Shown piece by piece: positions 6,034 through 11,901 of a stretch of 11,901 bases of DNA. The translations under genes were made by a program, and so were the position numbers. The notes under the pieces are model-generated. The model made no database searches and was not told the origin of the DNA. It saw only the letters and a list, made by a program, of their open reading frames with translations. This DNA is from Patescibacteria group bacterium (GTDB lineage: Bacteria > Patescibacteriota > Patescibacteriia > S139-126). The DNA lies in contig WFTD01000023.1 of the NCBI GenBank assembly GCA_015485755.1, positions 1 through 11,901 of the forward strand, given 5' to 3'. Each line of letters starts with the position of its first letter. Within the stretch, counting starts at the first letter, position 1.

Positions 6034-6528
6034 ATGCAATTGCCAATCAAGCGTCGTCAAGATAACAGATCTCAGTTGAGTAAATTTGACAGGTCTGATA
6101 TATCTTTTCCTTGGACAGTGGATAGGTTATTTAATGAATTATGGCGCAGTTTAGCTTGGCCTCAAACTCCTGCCTTAACCAGCGAATCAGCAGCCGCTTG
6201 GTGGCCAAAGGCAGATATAGTTGAGACAGACAAGGAATACAAGGTCAAGTTGAATATTCCTGGAGTTGACCCGAGTAAGGTTGATATTGAGGTTGACAAC
6301 AATAGCCTGATTGTTAGCGGTCAGACAGAAAAGGAAGAGGAAGTGTCTGATGAGAATTGGTATAGGCTGGAGCGAGAGAGTGGTGAATTTAGAAGGGTGT
6401 TTGAATTTGCCAGTGATATTGATGTTGATAATGTTAAGGCAGAGAGCAAACACGGCACCTTGACTATTATCCTGCCCAAAACTGAGGCAGCTCAAAAGAA
6501 AAAGGTAGAAGTTGAGGTCAAGCAATAA
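6034..6528 (+). CDS. Hsp20/alpha-crystallin family small heat shock protein
   Basis: The 164-residue protein is an ATP-independent holdase chaperone that keeps unfolding proteins soluble. The N-terminal arm (about 1-55) is variable and has a WTVDRLFNELWRSL segment typical of bacterial Hsp20s. The alpha-crystallin domain spans about 56-150: WWPKADIVETDKEYKVKLNIPGV, then KVDIEVDNNSLIVSG at 82-96, ESGEFRRVF at 115-123 and the GTLTIILPK signature at 141-149. The C-terminal tail has VEVEV in place of a clear I-x-I/V oligomerisation motif. It ends in tandem stops TAA TAA. The gene has its own strong SD. It sits alone between a structured leader with an ECF-like promoter and a strong terminator, so it is a single-gene stress unit. 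Control by the adjacent sigma factor is inference. Confidence 0.95.
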   Translation: MQLPIKRRQDNRSQLSKFDRSDISFPWTVDRLFNELWRSLAWPQTPALTSESAAAWWPKADIVETDKEYKVKLNIPGVDPSKVDIEVDNNSLIVSGQTEKEEEVSDENWYRLERESGEFRRVFEFASDIDVDNVKAESKHGTLTIILPKTEAAQKKKVEVEVKQ

Positions 6529-6571
6529 TAAGTGCTTGCCTCTGGCTTCCCCATTTAAGCTGGTTGCTTGA

Positions 6572-6653
6572 CTGTCTGCTTGGGGCGGTATAGATTATTA
6601 CCTTCTCTCTGGTTTGCTATACCGCCCGAAGTGGACAGTTTTTTTATTTTTTT
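6572..6653 (+). terminator. Strong rho-independent terminator after hsp20
   Basis: A 22-bp stem pairs 6572-6593 with 6617-6638 with one mismatch; the inner 11 bp (GGGCGGTATAG/CTATACCGCCC) are perfect. It is followed by seven T's, an A and seven more T's. The large 23-base loop holds CCTTCTCTCTGG (6601-6612), a perfect complement of 5964-5975 in the leader; pairing extends to 15 bp (5961-5975 with 6601-6615, one G-U). The loop is therefore a second 3' segment able to bind the same leader stretch. Confidence 0.93.
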
Positions 6654-6688
6654 ATAAAATACTTATAAAGTAAAAAGTAATATTATAT
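6641..6688 (+). promoter_or_regulatory. Possible promoter for the 92-aa protein/ABC operon
   Basis: Because the hsp20 terminator is strong, the next operon needs its own promoter. The AT-rich stretch has TATAAA at 6664-6669 as a -10 candidate, which would start transcription about a dozen bases before the ATG at 6689. No convincing -35 is seen and there is no SD. Weak call from position and composition. Confidence 0.3.
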
Positions 6689-6967
6689 ATGATCATTTCT
6701 GGAGAACAGCCGTCTTTGCCTTCAAGCGATCAAGATAGATTGTCCCTATCGTTGCGCAATGCAATTCAACAAGAAATTTTGTTGGATATGCCGCCAGAAG
6801 AGCAGAGTTTGTGGGTAGAAAATTATGCAGCTGAGGCAGCTGAGATTATGGATGGTAATAGTGAAGTTGGCAAAGAGATTAGGCAGCTTGCTAGAGACGG
6901 CAAAATTGAAGAAGCAGCTGAGTTATTAAAGCAACACCTCTCTCAATTACAAGAAGTAGATTGGTAG
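6689..6967 (+). CDS. Small acidic hypothetical protein (92 aa)
   Basis: I do not recognise this protein. It is 92 residues long, acidic, with no membrane segment, no cysteine and no signal peptide. After a polar N-terminus (about 1-18) it looks largely helical: residues about 20-55 (NAIQQEIL...MPPEEQSLWVENYAAEAAEIM) and about 60-90 (EVGKEIRQLARDGKIEEAAELLKQHLSQLQ). The second half resembles a helical hairpin of the kind that mediates protein contacts. It is the first gene of a three-gene group: the ABC ATPase ATG lies three bases after its TAG. That spacing suggests co-expression and perhaps a link to the transporter, but no function can be assigned. Confidence 0.7.
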   Translation: MIISGEQPSLPSSDQDRLSLSLRNAIQQEILLDMPPEEQSLWVENYAAEAAEIMDGNSEVGKEIRQLARDGKIEEAAELLKQHLSQLQEVDW

Positions 6968-6970
6968 GTT

Positions 6971-7903
6971 ATGCTTACAGTTGAAAATATCAGCAAGAGT
7001 TTTGGCAACATCAAAGCAGTTGACAGCATTAGCTTCACCTTACGGCCAGGTGAAGTGGTTGGTATTTTGGGTCCAAATGGAGCCGGCAAAACAACTACAT
7101 TGAGGATTGTGGCTGGGCTTATTGCTCCGGATGAAGGGCGGGTAATATTTTATAACCAAATGCAGACTTTACCTTCCCGTCAGTTTAAGAAATCATTGGG
7201 TTATTTGCTTGAGAACAACCCTTTGTATTTAGAGATGATGGTGATTGAATTCCTTGATTTTATTGCTGGCTGCAGAGGCATGACAAAACAGGAAAGAAAA
7301 AGAAAAATAAGACAAGCAGTGGCAAGCACAGGATTATCTTCAGTTCTTTTTCAGTCGTTAAGAGAGTTGTCTAAAGGGTACAGACAAAGGGTTGGCTTGG
7401 CCCAGGCAATTTTGTCTGAACCAGATTTGTTGATTTTAGATGAGCCGACTGAAGGCTTGGATCCCAACCAGCGGCGTGAAATCCATACCTTGATCAAAAG
7501 CATAGGTAAAAATAGAACTGTAATATTATCTACCCATGTACTGCCTGAAGTGCAGGAGGTGTGTGATCGGGTGATCGTTATCCATCAAGGCAAAAAGGTA
7601 GCAGACGGCAAGGTTGACGATTTGGCAGCCAGCTTTCAAGATCAAAAAATTATCACTATTGGAACAACTGCGCAGGTAGCAAAAGAGCAGTGGCTGCAAA
7701 TTACAGGGGTAGAGGAAGTGACAGCTGAAGAAAAGGTAAAAAATGGATTTTTATACAAGCTCAAAGCCAATAATACCGGCACTGATTTGAGATTAATACT
7801 GTTTAATTGGGCTAAACAAAATAATGTTGATTTATTTGAGCTTCACCAACAAGAGTTAAATTTGGATGATTTGTTTAGAAAATTAACTACCGCTGAAAAA
7901 TGA
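6971..7903 (+). CDS. ABC transporter ATP-binding protein (ABC-2/GldA-like)
   Basis: The 310-residue ATPase has all nucleotide-binding motifs: Walker A GPNGAGKTT at 34-42, a Q-loop region GYLLENNPLY around 77-86 with Glu where Gln is usual (as in many CcmA/NatA/GldA-type proteins), signature LSKGY at 133-137, Walker B LLILDE at 153-158, D-loop GLDP and switch His189 in LSTHVL. LSKGYRQRV is the form common in ABC-2 exporters. About 95 residues after the core form a C-terminal accessory domain. Its last four bases overlap the permease gene as ATGA, so the two are translationally coupled and almost surely form one complex at the cytoplasmic face of the membrane. A GldA-type role is favoured by the GldG-like domain of the partner. 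Substrate unknown. Confidence 0.93.
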   Translation: MLTVENISKSFGNIKAVDSISFTLRPGEVVGILGPNGAGKTTTLRIVAGLIAPDEGRVIFYNQMQTLPSRQFKKSLGYLLENNPLYLEMMVIEFLDFIAGCRGMTKQERKRKIRQAVASTGLSSVLFQSLRELSKGYRQRVGLAQAILSEPDLLILDEPTEGLDPNQRREIHTLIKSIGKNRTVILSTHVLPEVQEVCDRVIVIHQGKKVADGKVDDLAASFQDQKIITIGTTAQVAKEQWLQITGVEEVTAEEKVKNGFLYKLKANNTGTDLRLILFNWAKQNNVDLFELHQQELNLDDLFRKLTTAEK

Positions 7904-10110
7904 TAACATTGTTAAAAAAAGAAATAAGATCTTTATTTGATAGTCCAACCGCTTACATATTACTGGTAGTATTTTTGGTGGTAAATAATTTTTTCTTTTG
8001 GCGGAGTGTAACTGTTGCTAATTTAGCAACTTTGCGGCCAATGTTTGATTTCTTGCCTTGGTTATTTTTGTTTTTGCTTCCTGCCATAACCATGAAGATG
8101 TTAGCTGAAGAAAAAAGAGAAGGGACAATTGATTTGCTTCTTTTGCAACCGCAGCCGTTTTATAAAGTTGTTTTGTCAAAATTTTTGGCAGTCATTTTTT
8201 TCTTAATCATAGCTTTGTTATTTACTTTGCCTTTGCCATTGCTATTGAGTAAGGCTGGCAGCTTTGATTGGGGGCAAATTTTTGGCCAGTACTTGTCAGC
8301 TTTGTTGTTGGCTATGGCAATGACGGCGGTAGGTTTGTTTGCTTCAGCTTTAAGCAAAAATCAGGTAGTAGCATATATTATAGCTGTGTTTACTTTGTTT
8401 ATTTTTATATTAGCAGGGCTTGAAGTTGTAACAGTGGCGGCAACTGGAGCAGCCCGTTATTTATTGGAAGAATTATCTTTTTTGACTCATTATCAAAATT
8501 TGAGCAGAGGGGTTTTGTCTTTATCTGATTTGGTTTATTTTGTGGGGTTGTCTTTGGTGTTTTTGGGAGGGAGCTATTGGGTGGTAATAAGATCTACTTG
8601 GGGAAGTAAAAAAAGGTGGTGGCAAAAAGATCAAATTATCATAGTAATTTTTGCGTTGTTATTAATTTTGTCTGTAGTTGGCAGTGGATTTGTTCCGGGC
8701 AGGTTTGATTTGACTAGCGGTCGTTTTTATACTTTGGCTGATGGCACTCGTCAAATTCTGTCAGATTTAGACAAGCCAGTTACTATTAAGTTTTTTTATT
8801 CTAGCACTTTGCCGTCGCAATTTAGTTTAATGAAGAAAGAAGTTAGAGATTTATTGAGCGACCTGCAAAAGCTATCGTCAAATATTAAGATTGAACTAGT
8901 TGAGGTTGATTCAGTTGATGCTGAACAAGCAAATGCCGCGCGGAGGTTGGGAGTTGTTCCGGTGCAGTTTAATATTTTGCGTAAACAGGAATTTTCTTTA
9001 CAGCAAGGTTATTTTGGTTTAGTGGTAACTGCTGGTGATAATTCTGAAAGCATTCCTTTTATTGACAGTTTGAATAACTTAGAATATAAAGTTGTGAGCT
9101 TGATTTATAAGTTAACAGTTGACAATAAGCCTAAAGTAGCTTTTCTTGTTGGTCACGGCGAAAAGGGAGGAGCAGGTGAGTTGGGGAGTTTTAAGCAGCT
9201 TTTGCTCAATCAGTTTAGTTTAGATGATATTATTTGGTCTGATCAATCAGAAGGTGTTGATAATAACATACCGACAGATGTAAAGGTTATTGTCATAGCC
9301 AATCCTACCAGCGAAATACCCTCTAACCAATTACAAAGGTTACATGAATTTGTTCAGTCAGGCGGATCAATATTGTTATTGTATGATGGTGTGAATGTTT
9401 CTCCGCAGTTGCTGCAAGCCACTGTTAACAATTCCAATATTAATGATCTCTTGCGGCCTTATGGAGTTCAGATCAATCAAGATTTAGTTTTTGACTTGCA
9501 AGCCAATGAAAGCGTTTCTTTTGGCGGCGGCATTATTTCTTATATTTTGCCCTATCCGTTTTGGCTGCGGGCGCAATTGTCTCAAGCCGCGCCTTGGCAA
9601 AGGGTTACTACTGTTACTTTGCCGTGGGCTAGTAGTTTATCTTTCAATAGTACATCTACTGAGGTTGAAGTGAAGCCATTGCTTTTAACTTCCAATTTAG
9701 CAGGCAGACAAACTTCGCCTTTTAATATATCTCCTCAGGTTAGTTTCCCTTCAGACAATTTAGGCCAGCAAGTAATGGCAGTTACAGTTAAGGTAAAAAA
9801 TAACAATCAGATTGGTCGATTGGTAGTGGTGGGAGACTCTGATTTTATTAGCGAGAGTTTTGTCAGACAGCGTGGCGGCAATGACAATCTAACTTTTGCT
9901 TTGCAAGCGGTAGAATGGCTATCTCAAGACCAGAGATTGGCAATGATCAGGGCCAAGAATAAGGATCCAGAACCGCTTATTTTTAAAGATAAAAATCAGC
10001 CGCTATTTATTAAATGGTTTAATTTGGTTGGAACTCCTTTATTGGTTTTGTTGTTAGCTGCCGGGAGGTGGTGGTACCGCCGCTTTTATTTCAAAAGGTA
10101 TTTGGGCTAA
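7900..10110 (+). CDS. ABC-2 permease fused to GldG-like domain (GldF-GldG type)
   Basis: One 736-residue chain carries two parts that are separate genes (gldF and gldG) in gliding Bacteroidetes. Residues 1-230 are an ABC-2 permease with about six helices and the cytoplasmic MLAEEKREGTIDLLL element at 67-81. A further helix at about 246-262 leads into a long extracytoplasmic region (about 265-700) like the GldG/ABC-type uncharacterised transport domain, with a TLADGTRQIL segment near 278 and VGHGE at 417-421. A last helix at about 708-725 is followed by a basic tail. It starts with the ATGA overlap with the ATPase gene. Such GldF-GldG fusions occur in many non-gliding bacteria, so gliding should not be assumed. 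Transport of a cell-surface substrate is inference. Confidence 0.9.
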   Translation: MITLLKKEIRSLFDSPTAYILLVVFLVVNNFFFWRSVTVANLATLRPMFDFLPWLFLFLLPAITMKMLAEEKREGTIDLLLLQPQPFYKVVLSKFLAVIFFLIIALLFTLPLPLLLSKAGSFDWGQIFGQYLSALLLAMAMTAVGLFASALSKNQVVAYIIAVFTLFIFILAGLEVVTVAATGAARYLLEELSFLTHYQNLSRGVLSLSDLVYFVGLSLVFLGGSYWVVIRSTWGSKKRWWQKDQIIIVIFALLLILSVVGSGFVPGRFDLTSGRFYTLADGTRQILSDLDKPVTIKFFYSSTLPSQFSLMKKEVRDLLSDLQKLSSNIKIELVEVDSVDAEQANAARRLGVVPVQFNILRKQEFSLQQGYFGLVVTAGDNSESIPFIDSLNNLEYKVVSLIYKLTVDNKPKVAFLVGHGEKGGAGELGSFKQLLLNQFSLDDIIWSDQSEGVDNNIPTDVKVIVIANPTSEIPSNQLQRLHEFVQSGGSILLLYDGVNVSPQLLQATVNNSNINDLLRPYGVQINQDLVFDLQANESVSFGGGIISYILPYPFWLRAQLSQAAPWQRVTTVTLPWASSLSFNSTSTEVEVKPLLLTSNLAGRQTSPFNISPQVSFPSDNLGQQVMAVTVKVKNNNQIGRLVVVGDSDFISESFVRQRGGNDNLTFALQAVEWLSQDQRLAMIRAKNKDPEPLIFKDKNQPLFIKWFNLVGTPLLVLLLAAGRWWYRRFYFKRYLG

Positions 10111-10124
10111 TGGCAATTAGCTAA

Positions 10125-10152
10125 ACATTTTGCCGTTAGGGGCAAGTTTTTG
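10125..10152 (+). terminator. Possible terminator between convergent genes
   Basis: TTGCC 10130-10134 pairs with GGCAA 10141-10145 over a 6-base loop, followed by GTTTTTG. The stem is only 5 bp, but it sits where the ABC operon (plus) and rlmE (minus) converge, and the reverse strand gives a similar hairpin followed by AAAATGTTT. Weak, possibly bidirectional. Confidence 0.4.
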
Positions 10153-10179
10153 TGTCTGGTTTTATCAAGCACCCGGTTT

Positions 10180-10788
10180 TTAGCTGGTTGTTTTTTGGCG
10201 TTGTTTTAAGTTTTGTCCGACTATATAGTATTCTTTGCTGCTTTTTCGGCTTGCTTTTGGTTTAAACTTACTTAAGCTGGCAAAGTAAGGTTTGAGTAGT
10301 TTAAAAAAATCGTCGCTTTCTTTGCTGGAAAATACCTTACAGACAAAATTGCCCTGAGGCAGCAGCAGTTTGCGAGCAATATTCCAGGCAGTTTGAGCTA
10401 ACTTGAGAGATTTGGCATTATCCACCACAGCAATTCCGCTGGTTGATGGCGCCAGATCAGATAAAATAATGTGGGCAGGGGGCAGGGTGGATATTATTTT
10501 ATCGCTATCTTTTATTAAATCTAACTGGTAGAAAACAAGGTTGTTTGCGGTTAAATTAATTTTAGTTTTATCAATGCCAATAACTTTTCCCTCAGAGCCA
10601 ACCAATTGCAATGATACCTGCAGCCATGATCCTGGAGCGCAGCCCAAATCTACCACAGTTTGCCCCGGCAAGATTAGATTGAATTTTTCTTGCAGTTCTA
10701 GCAGTTTGTAAGCCGACCGAGCTTTAAACCCTTCTCGCTGGGCGCGGCTGGCATATTTGTCTTGGAGATATATTTGTTTGTTGGTCAT
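10180..10788 (-). CDS. rlmE: 23S rRNA (uridine 2'-O-) methyltransferase RlmE/FtsJ
   Basis: The 202-residue protein matches RlmE (FtsJ/RrmJ), which 2'-O-methylates the A-loop uridine (U2552 in E. coli 23S rRNA) at a late step of large-subunit assembly using S-adenosylmethionine. It has the family N-terminus SRAQREGFKARSAYKLLE (14-31), the SAM-binding motif VDLGCAPGSW (46-55) and the K-D-K-E catalytic tetrad: Lys28, Asp111 in LSDLAPS, Lys151 in CKVF and Glu186 in KEYYIV. Length is close to E. coli RlmE (about 209). It is the only minus-strand gene here, convergent with the ABC permease and divergent from the kinase-like gene. FtsJ is heat-inducible in E. coli, but no heat-shock promoter is seen upstream here. 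Confidence 0.95.
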   Translation of the reverse strand: MTNKQIYLQDKYASRAQREGFKARSAYKLLELQEKFNLILPGQTVVDLGCAPGSWLQVSLQLVGSEGKVIGIDKTKINLTANNLVFYQLDLIKDSDKIISTLPPAHIILSDLAPSTSGIAVVDNAKSLKLAQTAWNIARKLLLPQGNFVCKVFSSKESDDFFKLLKPYFASLSKFKPKASRKSSKEYYIVGQNLKQRQKTTS

Positions 10789-10804
10789 TTATTTTACTTA
10801 TGCG

Positions 10805-10832
10805 TTAGTTTTATATATACTGTAGTTATAAT
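10805..10832 (+). promoter_or_regulatory. Putative promoter for the kinase-like gene
   Basis: TATAAT at 10827-10832 is a perfect -10, with TTAGTT at 10805-10810 as a poor -35 at 16 bases. It overlaps the divergent rlmE promoter, so the two might interfere. The ATG at 10851 lies 18 bases after the -10 and has no SD. Confidence 0.45.
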
Positions 10833-10840
10833 ATTAACAA
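10812..10840 (-). promoter_or_regulatory. Putative rlmE promoter
   Basis: On the minus strand TTGTTA (complement of 10835-10840) and TATATA (complement of 10812-10817) are separated by 17 bases, a fair sigma-70 match. The -10 is 23 bases upstream of the ATG complement at 10788, giving a short leader of about 15 bases and no SD. Confidence 0.5.
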
Positions 10841-10850
10841 TTTTTACTCT

Positions 10851-11408
10851 ATGCAGCTAGTAATAATTTTTGGGCCCCCAGCTGTAGGCAAGCTGACTGT
10901 TGGCAAAGAGCTGGCCAAGTTGACTGGTTTTCGTATTTTGCACAAACAGAACATTTTTGATTTACTGGATGATTTTTTCTTTTTTAGTTCTGATCATTAT
11001 CGGCGTGTAGCGCGAGGCATTCGCAAGTTGATTATAGAGGAAGCGTGCAATACTTCGTATATAAAAGGATTGATTATGACATATGTCTGGTCGTTTAATG
11101 ATAAGTCTGATATGGATTTTATTGAAGAGCTGGTTAAAGTAGTTAAAGACAAAAAGGGGGAGGTTTATTTTGTTGAACTTATTTCTGATTTAGAAGAAAG
11201 ATTGTCGCGATTGGAGAATGTTGACCGCAAGGCTGCCCACAAGGTTAGTTCTTTGGCAGAGTTAAAGGATTTTGAAGAGGGTAGGCAGTTTAGTTCAGAT
11301 CCTGAATATTTTAAGGATAAAAACTATATTCTTTTGAACACCTCAGAGCTGCCGCCGGATAAATGCGCTTTGGCTATAAACAAGTCATTTCAGTTTACTA
11401 AAATTTAA
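10851..11408 (+). CDS. P-loop kinase-like NTPase, GPPAVGKLT family
   Basis: This 185-residue soluble protein opens with a beta strand and the P-loop GPPAVGKLT at 8-16, followed by VGKELAKLTGFRILH. It belongs to small AAA/shikimate-kinase-like proteins in which the residue after the P-loop Lys is Leu or Met rather than Ser/Thr. Thr16 directly after may take over Mg2+ coordination. A later strand VYFVELISDLEERLSRLE (about 105-122) resembles the lid/adenine region of nucleoside and gluconate kinases, with Arg residues that could contact phosphate. The C-terminal part lacks recognisable motifs. The substrate cannot be told, and annotation as shikimate kinase would be unsafe. Only three bases separate it from the site-2 protease gene, so the two are probably co-transcribed. 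Confidence 0.75.
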   Translation: MQLVIIFGPPAVGKLTVGKELAKLTGFRILHKQNIFDLLDDFFFFSSDHYRRVARGIRKLIIEEACNTSYIKGLIMTYVWSFNDKSDMDFIEELVKVVKDKKGEVYFVELISDLEERLSRLENVDRKAAHKVSSLAELKDFEEGRQFSSDPEYFKDKNYILLNTSELPPDKCALAINKSFQFTKI

Positions 11409-11411
11409 TTT

Positions 11412-11901
11412 ATGACAGCTTTATTCTTTTTTATAATAGTTATACTGTCAGCTATTATCCACGAATATTCTCACGGTTGGGTAGCTGAACAGCTGGGTGA
11501 TCCAACTGCTCGCTTGGCTGGACGTTTGACCTTAAATCCGATTGCCCACATTGATCCTATCGGCACTATTTTAGTGCCGCTGATATTGGTAATGTTGCCA
11601 GGAGGGTTTATTTTTGGTTGGGCAAAGCCGGTGCCGTTCAATCCATTAAATTTGCGCGATAAAAGATGGGGCCCGGCTTTAGTTGCTTTGGCTGGCCCAG
11701 CTTCTAATTTGCTCATCGCTTTGTCTTTAGCTATTGTGATTAGATTGTTGGGCCCAGGTTCGTTTGCAAGTTTTTTGGCTTTGATTGTTTATATTAATAT
11801 TTTATTAGCTGTTTTTAATTTAGTGCCAATTCCTCCTCTTGATGGATCAAAGGTTTTATACGCTCTTTTGCCCAACACTCCTTCTTGGTGGAGATTTAAA
11901 T
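11412..11901 (+). CDS. Site-2 protease family (M50) membrane metalloprotease, partial
   Basis: The window holds the first 163 codons from ATG at 11412; the 3' end is missing because the window stops. The product is hydrophobic, with HEYSH at 17-21 (the HExxH zinc site in the first helix), a GxRLTLNPxxHIDPxGT stretch at about 37-54, an FGWAKPVPF loop, AGPASN in a following helix, and NLVPIPPLDGS near 139-149, where Asp supplies the third zinc ligand (N-PxxPLDG). This is the compact M50B/SREBP cleavage-enzyme subfamily without a PDZ domain, which cuts substrates inside the membrane. It lies three bases after the kinase-like gene. In other bacteria site-2 proteases release ECF sigma factors from membrane anti-sigma factors, but this one is over 6 kb from the sigma gene, so any link is speculative. 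Confidence 0.93.
   Translation, partial: MTALFFFIIVILSAIIHEYSHGWVAEQLGDPTARLAGRLTLNPIAHIDPIGTILVPLILVMLPGGFIFGWAKPVPFNPLNLRDKRWGPALVALAGPASNLLIALSLAIVIRLLGPGSFASFLALIVYINILLAVFNLVPIPPLDGSKVLYALLPNTPSWWRFK

Larger units (their letters stand above)
5942..6567 (+). repeat. Inverted repeat flanking hsp20 (arms 5942-5969 and 6540-6567)
   Basis: The two 28-base arms can pair at 27 positions (24 Watson-Crick, three G-U) with a single A-C mismatch at 5957/6552. The strongest block is 12 bp: GGGAAGCCAGAG 5958-5969 with CTCTGGCTTCCC 6540-6551. The helix would enclose the SD and the whole Hsp20 gene, bringing the 3' UTR to the structured leader. The 5' arm partly competes with a local hairpin ending at 5947. 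As DNA the arms could be terminal repeats of a cassette, but no transposase or target duplication is seen. Confidence 0.75.

Noticed and set aside
6016..6034. Classic RNA thermometer masking the Hsp20 SD
   Set aside because: No stretch complementary to AAAGGAGGTG lies in the leader close enough to pair stably; the Hsp20 SD seems to sit in open AT-rich sequence.
5942..6567. Insertion sequence or MITE around hsp20
   Set aside because: The inverted arms contain G-U-type differences and a mismatch, no flanking target-site duplication is visible, there is no transposase, and the unit has its own promoter and terminator. RNA pairing is the better explanation, though a cassette is not fully excluded.
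9491..9673. 60-codon plus-strand ORF inside the permease gene
   Set aside because: It is an alternate frame of the GldG-like domain, with no SD and no family resemblance.
1..11901. CRISPR arrays, tRNA or rRNA genes
   Set aside because: No regularly spaced direct repeats, no TTCGA-type T-arm with acceptor stem, and no rRNA-like tracts were seen.

Overview
The window is AT-rich, gene-dense bacterial DNA read with the standard stop set. UGA ends at least four genes, so it is not a UGA-recoding lineage. Genes overlap or abut, most starts lack a Shine-Dalgarno (SD) sequence, and the protein set (PDZ-less HtrA, GldF/GldG fusion, small GK[LM]T P-loop kinase, site-2 protease) suggests a member of the Patescibacteria/CPR, perhaps Parcubacteria-like. 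That placement is inference; no rRNA or marker gene settles it. Bases 1-17 are the end of the Tn5/Nextera mosaic end, so the window begins at a library-artefact contig end.

Layout. 18-200: a 47-codon ORF with a strong SD, ending inside a rho-independent terminator. 250-5474: a plus-strand run of overlapping or abutting genes for a CPA2-type cation/proton antiporter, a Ca2+-type P-ATPase, a membrane-anchored HtrA protease domain and an ECF-type sigma factor. 5472-6645: a self-contained transcription unit with an ECF-like promoter, a 17-codon leader peptide, about 450 nt of strongly structured RNA, an Hsp20 gene, a 3' UTR complementary to the leader, and a strong terminator. 6689-10110: a small unknown protein, an ABC ATPase and an ABC-2 permease fused to a GldG-like domain. 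10180-10788, minus strand: RlmE/FtsJ. 10851-11901: a P-loop kinase-like protein, then a site-2 protease cut off by the window end.

How the parts fit. HtrA, the ECF sigma factor and Hsp20 look like a protein-folding or envelope stress module. The sigma gene's stop codon lies inside a TGAAAC-N16-CGTT element, the form recognised by sigW/sigM-like ECF factors, and this would drive the structured-RNA/Hsp20 unit.

The most unusual feature is the RNA. It has several 8-14 bp helices, a 9-nt apical-loop pseudoknot, mutually exclusive pairings, and a 27-of-28-nt long-range helix that would enclose the whole Hsp20 reading frame. I do not recognise it as a known RNA class (it is not RNase P, tmRNA, SRP RNA or a group I/II intron by the motifs I can check). 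It is the main candidate here for something undescribed.
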